Below are positions 1-7,897 of a stretch of DNA of 39,659 bases, in pieces. The translations under genes were made by a program, and so were the position numbers. This stretch comes from an uncultured Methanomassiliicoccales archaeon (GTDB lineage: Archaea > Thermoplasmatota > Thermoplasmata > Methanomassiliicoccales > Methanomethylophilaceae), in NCBI GenBank assembly GCA_934234005.1, contig CAKQHC010000001.1, positions 1 through 39,659 on the forward strand, read 5' to 3'. The number at the start of each line of letters is the position of its first letter. The first letter of the stretch is position 1. Below the pieces are notes generated by a model. That model was not told where the DNA came from. It worked only from the letters and a program-made list of their open reading frames with translations, and made no database searches.

Positions 1-211
1 TCGTAACCAAAGAATTCGGAGAGCCAATGTCCGACAGTATGCCTACAACAGTATGTGCCTCATCGCTGACTGTCCAATAATTGGCTATTATGATGCCTGC
101 TACAAGATATCCTATCAAAGGAGGCAACTTAATTTTATTGAAGACAATAGAACAAAGGCCCGCCAATAGCGTGAATACGCTCATACAGGTAAGCAGCATC
201 AGTTCTTCCAT
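1..211 (-). CDS. Cation:proton antiporter, CPA2/KefB-like (N-terminal fragment)
   Basis: Only the first 70 codons are in the window; the gene runs off the left edge. The reading frame opens at the ATG whose complement is at 209-211. A hydrophobic first helix is followed by KIKLPPLIGYLVAGIII, which matches the first conserved segment of monovalent cation:proton antiporters of the CPA2 family (KefB/NapA type). In that family it is the turn into transmembrane helix 2. The product would be an inner membrane Na+ or K+/H+ exchanger. It lies 115 bp downstream of the HTH regulator gene on the same strand. Family assignment is fairly secure from the N-terminus; ion specificity cannot be judged. Confidence 0.72.
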   Translation of the reverse strand, partial: MEELMLLTCMSVFTLLAGLCSIVFNKIKLPPLIGYLVAGIIIANYWTVSDEAHTVVGILSDIGSPNSLVT

Positions 212-326
212 TTCTCATCCCGTGGATTCTGTATGAATGACTTATTTTAAAGTTTATTATATGTGTTCCAGCGGGATTTTGTTATTTTTGTAGATAAAAA
301 ATGACGTTATTATATTGCTGGCTATA

Positions 327-1814
327 TTATTTTTTGTTTACAATCGCTTCTATCTGAATTATATGTCTTCTGTTTCCGTCACCCAATATTTCGCTATGTG
401 TCATTGCGAATTCGATTCCGTGGTAGACTTGTTTGAGCAATTCGCAGAAGAATTCACCATAGAATGCGTTCTTTGTTTCTGCAACAACACGGTCCATGTC
501 GTAGTTTTCTCTGATGTTAATTTTGAACGGATGGAATCCAATGACTGTAAATTCCACATTCTTGGTCCAATTCGCACTGCATTTCAGATAATCAATCATA
601 TCTTCGAGCGGAGGCGATTCAAGGCTGTCGTATTCCAATTTGGCCATAGATCTGGCAGTGTTGTACAGAACAACTTTGTTGTCCATTCCAAGTCTCATTG
701 CATTGACGATTATGAACCACACCATGTATCTGTATGCATATTCCGGAGTTTCTGCAATATTCGCGATGTATTTGTCGCATAGTTCAATCAGTTCCTGATT
801 CGGGCCTTTCCAAGACATGCACGGGATGGAACACAGCACGAATCCGTTGGAATTGCGTTTTACAAGATTCATTTTGCCCATGCGGTCCAAATTGAATGAA
901 ACTGTGGATACAGGAGCATCCACGGATGCGGCAATGTCGGCCAGATTGGTTTTTCCCTTCGACATGGTTATGAGTATTTTTTCCTGCAGGCCTGATACGC
1001 ATTGCACCCCGTTCTCGCTGATATAGAGCGACGGAGTCCTGCTGTTGTCGATTTTAAACGATATGTCGCGCAGGCTGTTGTTGGGCTGGAATATTCCGGG
1101 GCCGTCTTTTATAACGAAATGGCATCCATCGAAACGCGAACTAATTTTCAGAGAGCAAATTTTGTAGTTTGTGCCGAGAAATCCGTTGATTGTTTCGGTG
1201 TATATGGATGCTATAAACCCTCCCATAACGCGGGATGCGCCGGACGAAGACAATGTGGGGAATATGACACTTATTGAGAAAGGATTTTTTTCAACAGACT
1301 GTACATCGGCAAGCTGGGATATTTTCAGAAATTTGTTTACCGTTTCGATACAATCCGAATTGCATTTTTCGACAAGTTTTTTTCCTATCTGCGATCCCAG
1401 ATCGACAAACAAAGGCATCAGGTCAACGCCGGTAAATTCTGCGGCGGACAGAAATGTTATGAAACATATGCGGGGAATATCTCCCATTCTGTCGATATTG
1501 CGCTCCGAACCCCATCTGCTTGCCACCAAATCAAATTTGAGTTTTTCAGGTTTTCTGAAGCTCATTAAACGTACCGAATCCGAACTGTACACTTTGCTGT
1601 TATCAACGTGGGATGTTTCGCATTGAATCAACCCTTCAGTAAGGAATTTGTTTAGGATAGAGAAGACTGTTGATTTAGGAAGTTTGGTGACAGAGACTAT
1701 TTTAGCCAGAGAACTAGGTTCAGACAGTATCGCATTCAGGACCGCATTTTTTGTTTCGCCGGTAACGGCTGCAGTCCCATTACGGGTTATAAATATCTCA
1801 TATGTGTCTTCCAT
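327..1814 (-). CDS. Two-module HTH transcriptional regulator (tandem wHTH + V4R-like sensor)
   Basis: 495 aa from the ATG at 1814. An in-frame ATG lies 30 bp further upstream, but GAGGGAT just before 1814 is a good ribosome binding site, and the N-terminus then lines up with the paralog at 39430. The protein reads as two repeats. A winged-helix-like region (about 12-65) is followed by an alpha/beta region ending near residue 235 in a G-x-x-YKI ... C-H-F pattern. A second winged helix (about 275-328) is followed by a second alpha/beta region to the end. The sensor halves resemble V4R-type ligand-binding domains; this is inference from the pattern only. A TATA-like GTATAAT stretch lies near 1850-1858. 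The gene neighbours the esterase/symporter/methyltransferase locus and could regulate it. Ligand unknown. Confidence 0.7.
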   Translation of the reverse strand: MEDTYEIFITRNGTAAVTGETKNAVLNAILSEPSSLAKIVSVTKLPKSTVFSILNKFLTEGLIQCETSHVDNSKVYSSDSVRLMSFRKPEKLKFDLVASRWGSERNIDRMGDIPRICFITFLSAAEFTGVDLMPLFVDLGSQIGKKLVEKCNSDCIETVNKFLKISQLADVQSVEKNPFSISVIFPTLSSSGASRVMGGFIASIYTETINGFLGTNYKICSLKISSRFDGCHFVIKDGPGIFQPNNSLRDISFKIDNSRTPSLYISENGVQCVSGLQEKILITMSKGKTNLADIAASVDAPVSTVSFNLDRMGKMNLVKRNSNGFVLCSIPCMSWKGPNQELIELCDKYIANIAETPEYAYRYMVWFIIVNAMRLGMDNKVVLYNTARSMAKLEYDSLESPPLEDMIDYLKCSANWTKNVEFTVIGFHPFKINIRENYDMDRVVAETKNAFYGEFFCELLKQVYHGIEFAMTHSEILGDGNRRHIIQIEAIVNKK

Positions 1815-1880
1815 CCTATCCCTCGTACGCCGTAACATTTTCATTATTTTAATTATACCTAGGTTCCTTTGATATATGGG

Positions 1881-2525
1881 TCATTCTCTGACAGCGCGGA
1901 CTGTTTCAACAAATGCTTTTTCCATTCTTTCTTCGACATTACTGAAATGTCCGCCATGATTCCATTCCAGTATTGTGTGTTTTCCTTCCGCAGTAAGTCT
2001 GTCATGTTGGGTTATGATATTTTTTGCAACTTCGGCAACTGTTTTGTTGCTTGTACGTGATTCGGAATCACCAAGACTCAGATACACGAATTCGGCATTC
2101 ATTTTATGCGAGCGGATATATTCTGTCCATCCGGGAAACCACACAGACGGCGATGCGGATGCGATGGCGGAAAAGCATTTTGATTCATATCCGCACCACA
2201 ATGAGAACAGACCTGCCATGGAATACCCTCCAAGTACTGTATTTCCGGCGATAAGCGGGATAATCTCATGTTCGATAAAATCCAGAGTATCATTGCCACC
2301 GTTTCCGAATGCCTCTTTTCCGAATACAGGGGGAGCATCCCACGGAGACAACTCGGTATTCCAATGTTTTATGCCGATTGATATGACAGATATGCCGTAG
2401 CCTAATTCCGACATTATCTTATTACGGAACGATTCGGACATTTGAAGTTCCTGTTCGAATACGAGCCGGATAATGCATGTTTCAGATTTGGCATTTCCCT
2501 GAATTCTGAAGGGCGGTTTGTACAT
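1881..2525 (-). CDS. Putative alpha/beta-hydrolase esterase
   Basis: 214 aa. The nucleophile elbow GGYSMAG places the catalytic Ser at residue 102, and the C-terminal NHGGHF supplies a candidate catalytic His at residue 193. An Asp in LSLGDSESR (about 153) could be the acid. This architecture fits the putative esterase family that includes esterase D and enterochelin-esterase-like proteins. There is no signal peptide, so it is probably cytoplasmic. AGGTGG lies 7 nt before the ATG and fixes the start. It follows the symporter gene by 13 bp on the same strand, so the two are very likely co-transcribed. The substrate is unknown; cleavage of an imported ester or a thioester adduct is possible. 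Confidence 0.72.
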   Translation of the reverse strand: MYKPPFRIQGNAKSETCIIRLVFEQELQMSESFRNKIMSELGYGISVISIGIKHWNTELSPWDAPPVFGKEAFGNGGNDTLDFIEHEIIPLIAGNTVLGGYSMAGLFSLWCGYESKCFSAIASASPSVWFPGWTEYIRSHKMNAEFVYLSLGDSESRTSNKTVAEVAKNIITQHDRLTAEGKHTILEWNHGGHFSNVEERMEKAFVETVRAVRE

Positions 2526-2538
2526 ATGCTGCCACCTG

Positions 2539-3939
2539 TTACTGCCATTCGACTATTCCTGCAGGTTCGGATACGGATCCGCGTTCGAATACGGGGGTGT
2601 CCGCACCCTTTTCTCTCTGTCTGCGGTAGTCTCTGTATGCTTCTGCGGCTTTTGAACCAAGTTTGAATATAATCAGCGCATTCATTATCGCACATATGCC
2701 CAGCAGGATATCCACTATTACAAATAATCCGTCGCTGGCATAGAAGCTGGATACGAACACAACAACCAGCAGTACCGCGCGCAGAATCAATCTGGATGTT
2801 CTGTTGTCTTTTGCAAAGACGAGGTTGTTTTCACCGATTACAAAATCCCCGAACAGACTGGTTAATGCAAATACCGTCAGCATTACAGCCACAAGATATG
2901 GGGCAACGGCGCCGATGGTGCTTCCCAATACATCCTGCAGAAGAGGAACGGATTCGTTATTCAGATTCACAATGGATGAAATGTCGCCGAACGACAGTAT
3001 TACCAATGCGGTAAGGGTGCTTATTATTGTGTCTATAAGTACGCCCAGCGATTGTGTCAGCCCTTGTTTTACAGGATGTTCTACATCAGCCATTGACGAT
3101 ATGTTTGTGATGGTACCGACACCTGCTTCATTGGATAATACGCCTCTTTTCATGCCTATGATCAGCATGCCCCCTATTGTTCCGCCTATGGCCGAGGGTA
3201 CGGAGAATATATGGGAGAAAATCATTCCCAGCGCATTTGTTACGCCCCCGTTACTGAGGGCAATGGAAATTACACAGATAACAAACCAAATAAGTGCCAT
3301 TATCGGAACTATCGCTGTTGATACGCGTGCAACGTTTTTCATTCCCCCCAATACGACGGCTGCCGTAATCAGAGTTATGGCCGATGCGAATATCAGTGCA
3401 TTGTTGTCGAACACAAACGCACCGCGTAATGCTTCGGACATGCTGCACACTTCCATCGAAGCGAAACCAACGATGTACATCATTATCATCAGGAATGCTA
3501 CGATAGATGCAAAATGTTTCATACCCAGACCATTCATTATGGTGTATGCGGGTCCGCCATGGTAATGTCCGTCCGATTTACGCATCTTGTAGATTTGTCC
3601 TATGGTTGTCTCGACAAAACTGGTGGCCATGCCTATGCAGGCGAAAACCCACATCCAGAATATTGCTCCCGGACCGCCTATGAGTATAGCCATTACGGGG
3701 CCTGTAATATTTCCTACACCGATACGATTGCCCATACTTACGCAGAAAGTTTGGAATGAGGAAAGGCTCTTAGTCCCCTTTTTTTCTCTGGAGAATGTAA
3801 CACGTATCATCTCCTTCAGTTCGCGGAATTGAATTCCTTTCAACAGCAATGTGCTGTAGATACCCAAACAAACGATAAGAATCAACGGAATATACCATAG
3901 TGCATCGCTGATCTCTTCCAAGCCATCCAGTAGTGACAC
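2539..3939 (-). CDS. AGCS-family sodium:amino acid symporter
   Basis: About 466 aa from the GTG at 3939, which follows GGGGGAG closely. A TTG at 3954 is an alternative that would give five more residues and a short or leaderless transcript. About eleven hydrophobic segments are visible. Sequence near the start (SDALWYIPLILIVCLGIYST) and the glycine-rich stretch around GGPAYTIMNGLG are typical of the alanine/glycine:cation symporter family. It should import a small amino acid or amino acid derivative with Na+. It is first in a minus-strand pair with the esterase and is divergent from the MtbA-like gene, sharing an 80-bp intergenic region. Co-regulation with that methyltransferase is plausible. 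Confidence 0.85.
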   Translation of the reverse strand: MSLLDGLEEISDALWYIPLILIVCLGIYSTLLLKGIQFRELKEMIRVTFSREKKGTKSLSSFQTFCVSMGNRIGVGNITGPVMAILIGGPGAIFWMWVFACIGMATSFVETTIGQIYKMRKSDGHYHGGPAYTIMNGLGMKHFASIVAFLMIMMYIVGFASMEVCSMSEALRGAFVFDNNALIFASAITLITAAVVLGGMKNVARVSTAIVPIMALIWFVICVISIALSNGGVTNALGMIFSHIFSVPSAIGGTIGGMLIIGMKRGVLSNEAGVGTITNISSMADVEHPVKQGLTQSLGVLIDTIISTLTALVILSFGDISSIVNLNNESVPLLQDVLGSTIGAVAPYLVAVMLTVFALTSLFGDFVIGENNLVFAKDNRTSRLILRAVLLVVVFVSSFYASDGLFVIVDILLGICAIMNALIIFKLGSKAAEAYRDYRRQREKGADTPVFERGSVSEPAGIVEWQ

Positions 3940-3983
3940 AGCTCCCCCTAGCAAAACAGCCTATTTCTGTTTTGGCTTCATCG

Positions 3984-3996
3984 TTTATTTTTTATC
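3984..3996 (+). promoter_or_regulatory. Likely TATA element of the MtbA-like gene
   Basis: A T/A-rich stretch (TTTATTTTTTATC) lies about 25-30 bp before the ATG at 4019. No Shine-Dalgarno sequence is visible, which suggests a leaderless transcript. Its complement (AAAAAATAAA) could also serve the divergent symporter gene. Confidence 0.4.
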
Positions 3997-4018
3997 TTTT
4001 GTACGGCGATTACTGTTC

Positions 4019-5008
4019 ATGGATGCAAAGCGTGAGCTTCAGGACGTTCTGGACGGCGTATGCGATACGCACCCTCCGGCTATTTTCACCCAGACCGGCA
4101 CGATTGGGATGATGGAACATTGCGGTTGTTTCTGGCCGGAAGCAAATACATGTCCCGAATCGATGGTAAAATTGGCATTACAGCCAAGTATCATGTTCGG
4201 GCTTCCTACGGCAAGGATTCCGTTTTCAATGATGACCGATGCGGAGGCTTTGGGGTGTCTGTTGAATCCGGGTTCACGCGATACTCAGCCTTCCGTAAGG
4301 CGTAATTTGTTCTGTGATGGCCCGGTGTGTCCGGACAGCCTTCCGTCTCCGGAAGAATTTTTGCAGAAATCCAGCATAGATATAAATTTAAAAGCAGCAG
4401 AATTGCTAAGCACTCACGAATCCGTATATTCTGTAGCCGCTGTGAACGGCCCGTTTGCTATGGTATGCAACGCAATCGGAATGGAAAATACATTAATGGC
4501 TCTGATTGCAGATTCGGATATGTTAAAACAATGGCTGAATGCAGTCGAACCCCTGTCTGTCGCTTATGCATCGGAACTGGCAGACAGGGTTGACAGCATA
4601 TTATTCATCGATGAGGCAACTACGGATATTCTTCCTCCGGATTATTTTCAATTTGCGATAGGAGATCATCTTCCGAAAGCAATATCTGCAGCAAGGCATG
4701 CGTATACGATTCTTCATTGCTGCGGAAATACATCGGATGTAGCGTCAAAACTGTCTGTTTTAGGAGAAGATGCTTTGTCTCCCGAAGCATCCGATTGTTT
4801 GGATTATGCATCGCGTGTACGCAACAGAGTAAAATTGTTTGGTTGTGTGAATCCGGTGAAGGATTTGCTGTACGGATCGCCGTTGGATGTGAGAAACGCG
4901 GCGAAAAAATCTGTCGAGGCAGGTTTTGATGTAATCACGCCGGAATGCGGAGTTCCTCCGAGAACATCAAATGAGAATATCCGCGCATTGGCAGATTACC
5001 GTTCATAA
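4019..5008 (+). CDS. MtbA/MtaA-like methylcobamide:CoM methyltransferase (UroD superfamily)
   Basis: 329 aa, close to the usual length of this family. In methylotrophic methanogens these proteins move a methyl group from a corrinoid protein to coenzyme M. The zinc-binding signature is visible: H233-x-C235, then C310 after 74 intervening residues. The UroD-like N-terminus is present (TQTGTIGMMEHCG, then GLPTARIPF around 61-69). It stands alone, with no corrinoid protein or substrate methyltransferase (mtmB, mtbB, mttB, mtaB) nearby. It is divergent from a sodium symporter/esterase pair. It could be the housekeeping MtbA for methylamines, a MtaA-type enzyme, or an orphan serving another methyl donor; sequence alone does not decide. 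Confidence 0.8.
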   Translation: MDAKRELQDVLDGVCDTHPPAIFTQTGTIGMMEHCGCFWPEANTCPESMVKLALQPSIMFGLPTARIPFSMMTDAEALGCLLNPGSRDTQPSVRRNLFCDGPVCPDSLPSPEEFLQKSSIDINLKAAELLSTHESVYSVAAVNGPFAMVCNAIGMENTLMALIADSDMLKQWLNAVEPLSVAYASELADRVDSILFIDEATTDILPPDYFQFAIGDHLPKAISAARHAYTILHCCGNTSDVASKLSVLGEDALSPEASDCLDYASRVRNRVKLFGCVNPVKDLLYGSPLDVRNAAKKSVEAGFDVITPECGVPPRTSNENIRALADYRS

Positions 5009-5023
5009 GTATAGGTGCAGAAA

Positions 5024-5101
5024 TGGTAGCGAGGGGTCGATTTGAACGACCGGTCTCCGGGTTATGAGCCCGACGGGATATCCTGGCTACCCCACCTCGC
5101 T
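5024..5101 (-). tRNA. Initiator tRNA-Met (anticodon CAT)
   Basis: Read on the minus strand, all arms form. The acceptor stem is AGCGAGG/CCTCGCT, the D arm contains AGCCAGGAT, and the anticodon stem-loop is CGGG-CTCATAA-CCCG. The T arm is GGTCG-TTCAAAT-CGACC. Discriminator A and an encoded CCA end the gene. The A1-U72 pair and the run of three G-C pairs flanking the anticodon loop are hallmarks of an initiator tRNA. No intron is present. Confidence 0.95.
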
Positions 5102-5124
5102 ATAATGGTTCGATATAAGGAGTT

Positions 5125-5134
5125 GTATAAAAAG
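5125..5134 (-). promoter_or_regulatory. TATA box of the initiator tRNA gene
   Basis: On the minus strand the bases read CTTTTTATAC, centred about 28 bp before the mature 5' end at 5101. This is the expected distance for an archaeal promoter starting at or just before the tRNA. Confidence 0.5.
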
Positions 5135-5153
5135 TTTGTTGAATCATTCTTCT

Positions 5154-5486
5154 TCAGAAGAATTTCTTCAGGAACATCAAATCATCAAGTTTTCCTTTGA
5201 TGGTGACTTTTCTGAGAACATATGCTCTCATAGGTCTGAGTGTTCCGTCCATTAATCCCTGGAAATTTTCGGGAGTCGTTGTAAGCGTGACGTCTGCATT
5301 ATCCAAAAGTTTGTCGCTGAAATCATAGATGTGAGAATCTTTGAGTTTCATTGAATACTGTTCGCTCCCAAGATCAATATTGAAGCTCTTTTCAAGGTGT
5401 GCAATTTCATTTTTAAGATGCTCATCGTTTTCTACCTTTCCGTGGAATTTGTCGATGAGACTCTGTATCTGTGTTTGCATAGTCAT
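5154..5486 (-). CDS. SCP2 sterol-binding domain protein
   Basis: 110 aa, a single domain. The central and C-terminal pattern (YSMKLKDSHIYDFSDK, ADVTLTTTPENFQGLMDGTLRPMRAY, KVTIKGKLDDLMFL) is the SCP2-like fold found in stand-alone archaeal and bacterial proteins. There it binds lipids or other hydrophobic molecules. It starts 5 bp after the stop of RNase HII and is surely in the same transcript. Two start codons exist (ATG at 5486 and ATG two codons later); the first is taken. The biological ligand is unknown. Confidence 0.78.
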   Translation of the reverse strand: MTMQTQIQSLIDKFHGKVENDEHLKNEIAHLEKSFNIDLGSEQYSMKLKDSHIYDFSDKLLDNADVTLTTTPENFQGLMDGTLRPMRAYVLRKVTIKGKLDDLMFLKKFF

Positions 5487-5491
5487 CTAAA

Positions 5492-6136
5492 TCACCAATC
5501 CGTAAGCTTTGTGTTGGCCCGCCTGGATAACATGACCTTTACCGGCTCCCATGAACACCGAACATGTTTGGGTGCGCGACGGTTTTTCTGAATCCATTCT
5601 TCGATGAAATCCATTGTGTAGTGGTCACTGGGATATCCGCTTCCGATATTGACTCCGAATTCTTCGCGGATATCTTCAATCATCCTGTCTCTTGTAACTT
5701 TCGCTACAATTGAGGCCGCTGATACCACAGCGTATGTGTCATCCGCTTTATGCTTTGCTATAACTTCCACGTTGTTTCCGAGAATAACCGAGAGGCGTTT
5801 TGAAAAAGATTCTTCGTTAATGTCCGGACAGTCGACATATGCTGCTGTGCAGTCGGAATGTAAAATTCCTTCGACGAACATATGCAGTTCGATATCATTG
5901 AGAGACATTGTTTTACGTTTCTCGTCTATTTCTTCAGCACTTATTATGACAGTGGTCCATGATTTGCATCCGGATGTAATTTCTTCGTACATTTCTTCGC
6001 GTTTTTTAGGAGTTAGTTTTTTCGAATCTTTAACTCCGATAGTTTTCAGAAGTTCGTCGTCATCAACGAATACACTTCCGACAACAAGCGGACCCATTAC
6101 GGATCCTCTTCCTGCCTCGTCAATGCCACAATACAT
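5492..6136 (-). CDS. rnhB: Ribonuclease HII
   Basis: 214 aa, full length. The enzyme cleaves the RNA strand of RNA-DNA hybrids and removes single ribonucleotides from DNA. DEAGRG near the start gives catalytic D6 and E7. Further acidic residues are D102 (in YVDCPD) and D150 (in SIVAKVTRD), the classical RNase HII set. GSGYPSD near 165-171 is also conserved. First gene of a two-gene unit with the SCP2-like protein. It is divergent from mptA, and a perfect inverted repeat lies just before its start. Confidence 0.95.
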   Translation of the reverse strand: MYCGIDEAGRGSVMGPLVVGSVFVDDDELLKTIGVKDSKKLTPKKREEMYEEITSGCKSWTTVIISAEEIDEKRKTMSLNDIELHMFVEGILHSDCTAAYVDCPDINEESFSKRLSVILGNNVEVIAKHKADDTYAVVSAASIVAKVTRDRMIEDIREEFGVNIGSGYPSDHYTMDFIEEWIQKNRRAPKHVRCSWEPVKVMLSRRANTKLTDW

Positions 6137-6147
6137 GATTATCCATC

Positions 6148-6170
6148 ACTACTACCTAGTTGGTAGTAGT
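6148..6170. promoter_or_regulatory. Perfect 9-bp inverted repeat, candidate operator
   Basis: ACTACTACC (6148-6156) and GGTAGTAGT (6162-6170) are exact inverted copies separated by 5 bp. The site sits 12 bp before the rnhB start codon. It lies just upstream of the TATA-like element of mptA, in the 75-bp divergent intergenic region. The position and symmetry fit a dimeric repressor site. The binding protein is unknown. Confidence 0.5.
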
Positions 6171-6182
6171 ACATCACATTTT

Positions 6183-6192
6183 AAGTTATATC
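6183..6192 (+). promoter_or_regulatory. Likely TATA element of mptA
   Basis: AAGTTATATC is centred about 25 bp before the ATG at 6212, so transcription would start at or next to the start codon. A weak GGTG at 6201-6204 could act as ribosome binding site if a short leader exists. Confidence 0.4.
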
Positions 6193-6211
6193 TTCGATAC
6201 GGTGTATCGAT

Positions 6212-7093
6212 ATGACATTGAAATGCGACCTCCAATACGGTAAGGGGGATGCGAGTTACAAACTCACTCGTGTAGGTGTGAAAGGTGTTCGCAAACCCGT
6301 TCTTATAAAGAGAGACGGTGCAAGCCCTCTCAACAATGTAATCAACTGCAGCGTTGACATTTTTGTGGATCTTCCCGCAAGTCAGAAAGGATCTCACATG
6401 TCCCGTAACGTGGAAGTACTCAACGAGGTCGTTGAACAGAGTGTTAAGGAACCGATAACCGGTCTCGAAGATATGGCTGCCGATATGTGCAGAAAACTGT
6501 TGATACACCATGAGTATGCAAAGACTGCGGACGTTACTATTAATGCAGAATATTTCCGTAATTCGGTAACTCCTCAGGGCAGACAAACTCTGGAGATGTT
6601 CAATCTTATTGCAGGCGGACATATTGTACGTGACGGAGAGTTAACAAAAAAACTCGGGGTAAAAGTAATCGGAATGACTGCATGCCCCTGTGCACAACAG
6701 ACAATCAGAGAAATGTTGGAATACGAAGGCGATATGCCTGTAATGTCCCACAACCAGAGAAATGTAGTTACTTTGACCGTTACTATGCCTGAGGATTGCA
6801 GTATCGAAGCCGATGAATTGATCGATGTCGTACAGGATGCATTTTCTTCTCCGACGTTCGGACTTCTCAAAAGGCCCGATGAAGGCAGCGTTGTTATCAA
6901 TGCCCACAAAAATACTAAATTTGTGGAGGATACGGTAAGAGGAGTTCTGCAAAACTTTGTGGAGAGGTTCCCTGCCCTTCCCGATTGCGTAGGCGTGGAT
7001 GTTATAAGTGATTCCGAAGAATCGATTCATAAACACGATGCATATGCACAAAGGGTTGCCACTTTGGGAGAACTCCGTTTAGAAAATCAGTAA
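6212..7093 (+). CDS. mptA: GTP cyclohydrolase MptA/FolE2 (type IB)
   Basis: 293 aa. The family converts GTP to a dihydroneopterin product (a cyclic phosphate in the archaeal MptA branch). It is the first step of pterin synthesis and also feeds 7-deazaguanine synthesis for archaeosine. Visible signatures are KGSHMSR (59-65) and the metal-site segment TACPCAQQ (156-163), both typical of the COG1469 cyclohydrolases. It stands alone downstream of its own promoter. A strong hairpin plus T-run follows the stop codon. RaSEA, which acts late in archaeosine formation, is 2.3 kb away. Whether this copy serves pterins, archaeosine or both cannot be told from sequence. Confidence 0.9.
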   Translation: MTLKCDLQYGKGDASYKLTRVGVKGVRKPVLIKRDGASPLNNVINCSVDIFVDLPASQKGSHMSRNVEVLNEVVEQSVKEPITGLEDMAADMCRKLLIHHEYAKTADVTINAEYFRNSVTPQGRQTLEMFNLIAGGHIVRDGELTKKLGVKVIGMTACPCAQQTIREMLEYEGDMPVMSHNQRNVVTLTVTMPEDCSIEADELIDVVQDAFSSPTFGLLKRPDEGSVVINAHKNTKFVEDTVRGVLQNFVERFPALPDCVGVDVISDSEESIHKHDAYAQRVATLGELRLENQ

Positions 7094-7097
7094 ATTA

Positions 7098-7127
7098 GGT
7101 GAGGTCTACCGACCTCACCATTTTTTT
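7098..7127 (+). terminator. Hairpin plus T7 terminator after mptA
   Basis: GGTGAGGTC (7098-7106) and GACCTCACC (7111-7119) form a perfect 9-bp stem with a TACC loop, followed by A and seven T residues. It resembles a bacterial intrinsic terminator. It sits between the convergent mptA and nuclease genes; only the plus strand has the U-tract. Confidence 0.8.
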
Positions 7128-7128
7128 C

Positions 7129-7893
7129 TCATTCAGATACGCGGTACAGTTTTTTCTCTAGAACCGACATATCCGTTACGGAGACGTCCGGCGGACATTC
7201 CAGATCGTCCAAACATCCAACCCAGTAAACGACAAGTCCCGGGCCGAATAATTTCGTATACGGGATCAATTGTTTGCGGGAATTGAACTTAAATTCAGTA
7301 TTGTCTCCGAATGAAGCTTTGCTTTCTACCCAGTATATTTTCCGGCCTTCATAAATGACAGGTTCATTCAGAAGAGCATCGGGGGTTTTTGTGAACCCTT
7401 CTTCATCACGGAGGTCGTTTTCGGTACGGTATTCTATGCCTTGTCCGTCCAGCCATTGATGAAGGAGGTCTTCGCCCCATATGCCGCGTTTTTTCTGCCT
7501 TTCTGTAGCGACGGGCGAATACACGCGGTCTTTCTCTATAACGACACGCAGCTCTTCTTCGGTTTCTTTATTTTCGAGGAGCGAAGGATCGTTGACATAT
7601 TCCCAGAACTCTCTTTTTGAAGCTCCGTCTTCAAGGAAGATGAACATCGCGGTCAATATCGGGGGGAACCTGTATTTATCGGACAGTTCCATCATTGTGG
7701 TTCCGTTCATCCAGTCTCTGAGCATGCGTTTGGAATTCTGTTTTACGGTGTAAAAGCGTCTTTTTACCTCCCTGCTTGTTTTCTGAGTATATAGGGTATC
7801 AAGCAGCTTTTCATCATATCTGTCACTGTACTTGTCCACATCGCTGTCCGATTTGAGGCTTCTGTACAGTTCGATGTATTCATCGTATTGCAC
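7129..7893 (-). CDS. TPD-domain nuclease, CDIN1 (C15orf41)-like
   Basis: 254 aa. The C-terminal half carries a PD-(D/E)XK nuclease core. E141 is in GIWGEDLLHQWL, D172 in KTPDALL (the TPD motif), and E190-x-K192 in WVESKAS. The N-terminal half (1-100) is helical and probably contains helix-turn-helix units, with a cluster of basic residues near 40-60. This layout matches the TPD family, whose human member CDIN1 is linked to congenital dyserythropoietic anaemia and whose archaeal members are uncharacterised. The start codon is 4 bp after the stop of the FAD oxidoreductase gene, so the two are translated from one transcript. Substrate unknown. Confidence 0.8.
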   Translation of the reverse strand: MQYDEYIELYRSLKSDSDVDKYSDRYDEKLLDTLYTQKTSREVKRRFYTVKQNSKRMLRDWMNGTTMMELSDKYRFPPILTAMFIFLEDGASKREFWEYVNDPSLLENKETEEELRVVIEKDRVYSPVATERQKKRGIWGEDLLHQWLDGQGIEYRTENDLRDEEGFTKTPDALLNEPVIYEGRKIYWVESKASFGDNTEFKFNSRKQLIPYTKLFGPGLVVYWVGCLDDLECPPDVSVTDMSVLEKKLYRVSE

Positions 7894-7897
7894 GATA

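Noticed and set aside
315..1626. Plus-strand open frames inside the left regulator gene
   Set aside because: They overlap a minus-strand gene that has a ribosome binding site, domain structure and a paralog; the plus frames show none.
7098..7127. Hairpin after mptA as a bidirectional terminator
   Set aside because: The stem is symmetric, but the T-run is on one side only; the minus strand would lack a U-tract.
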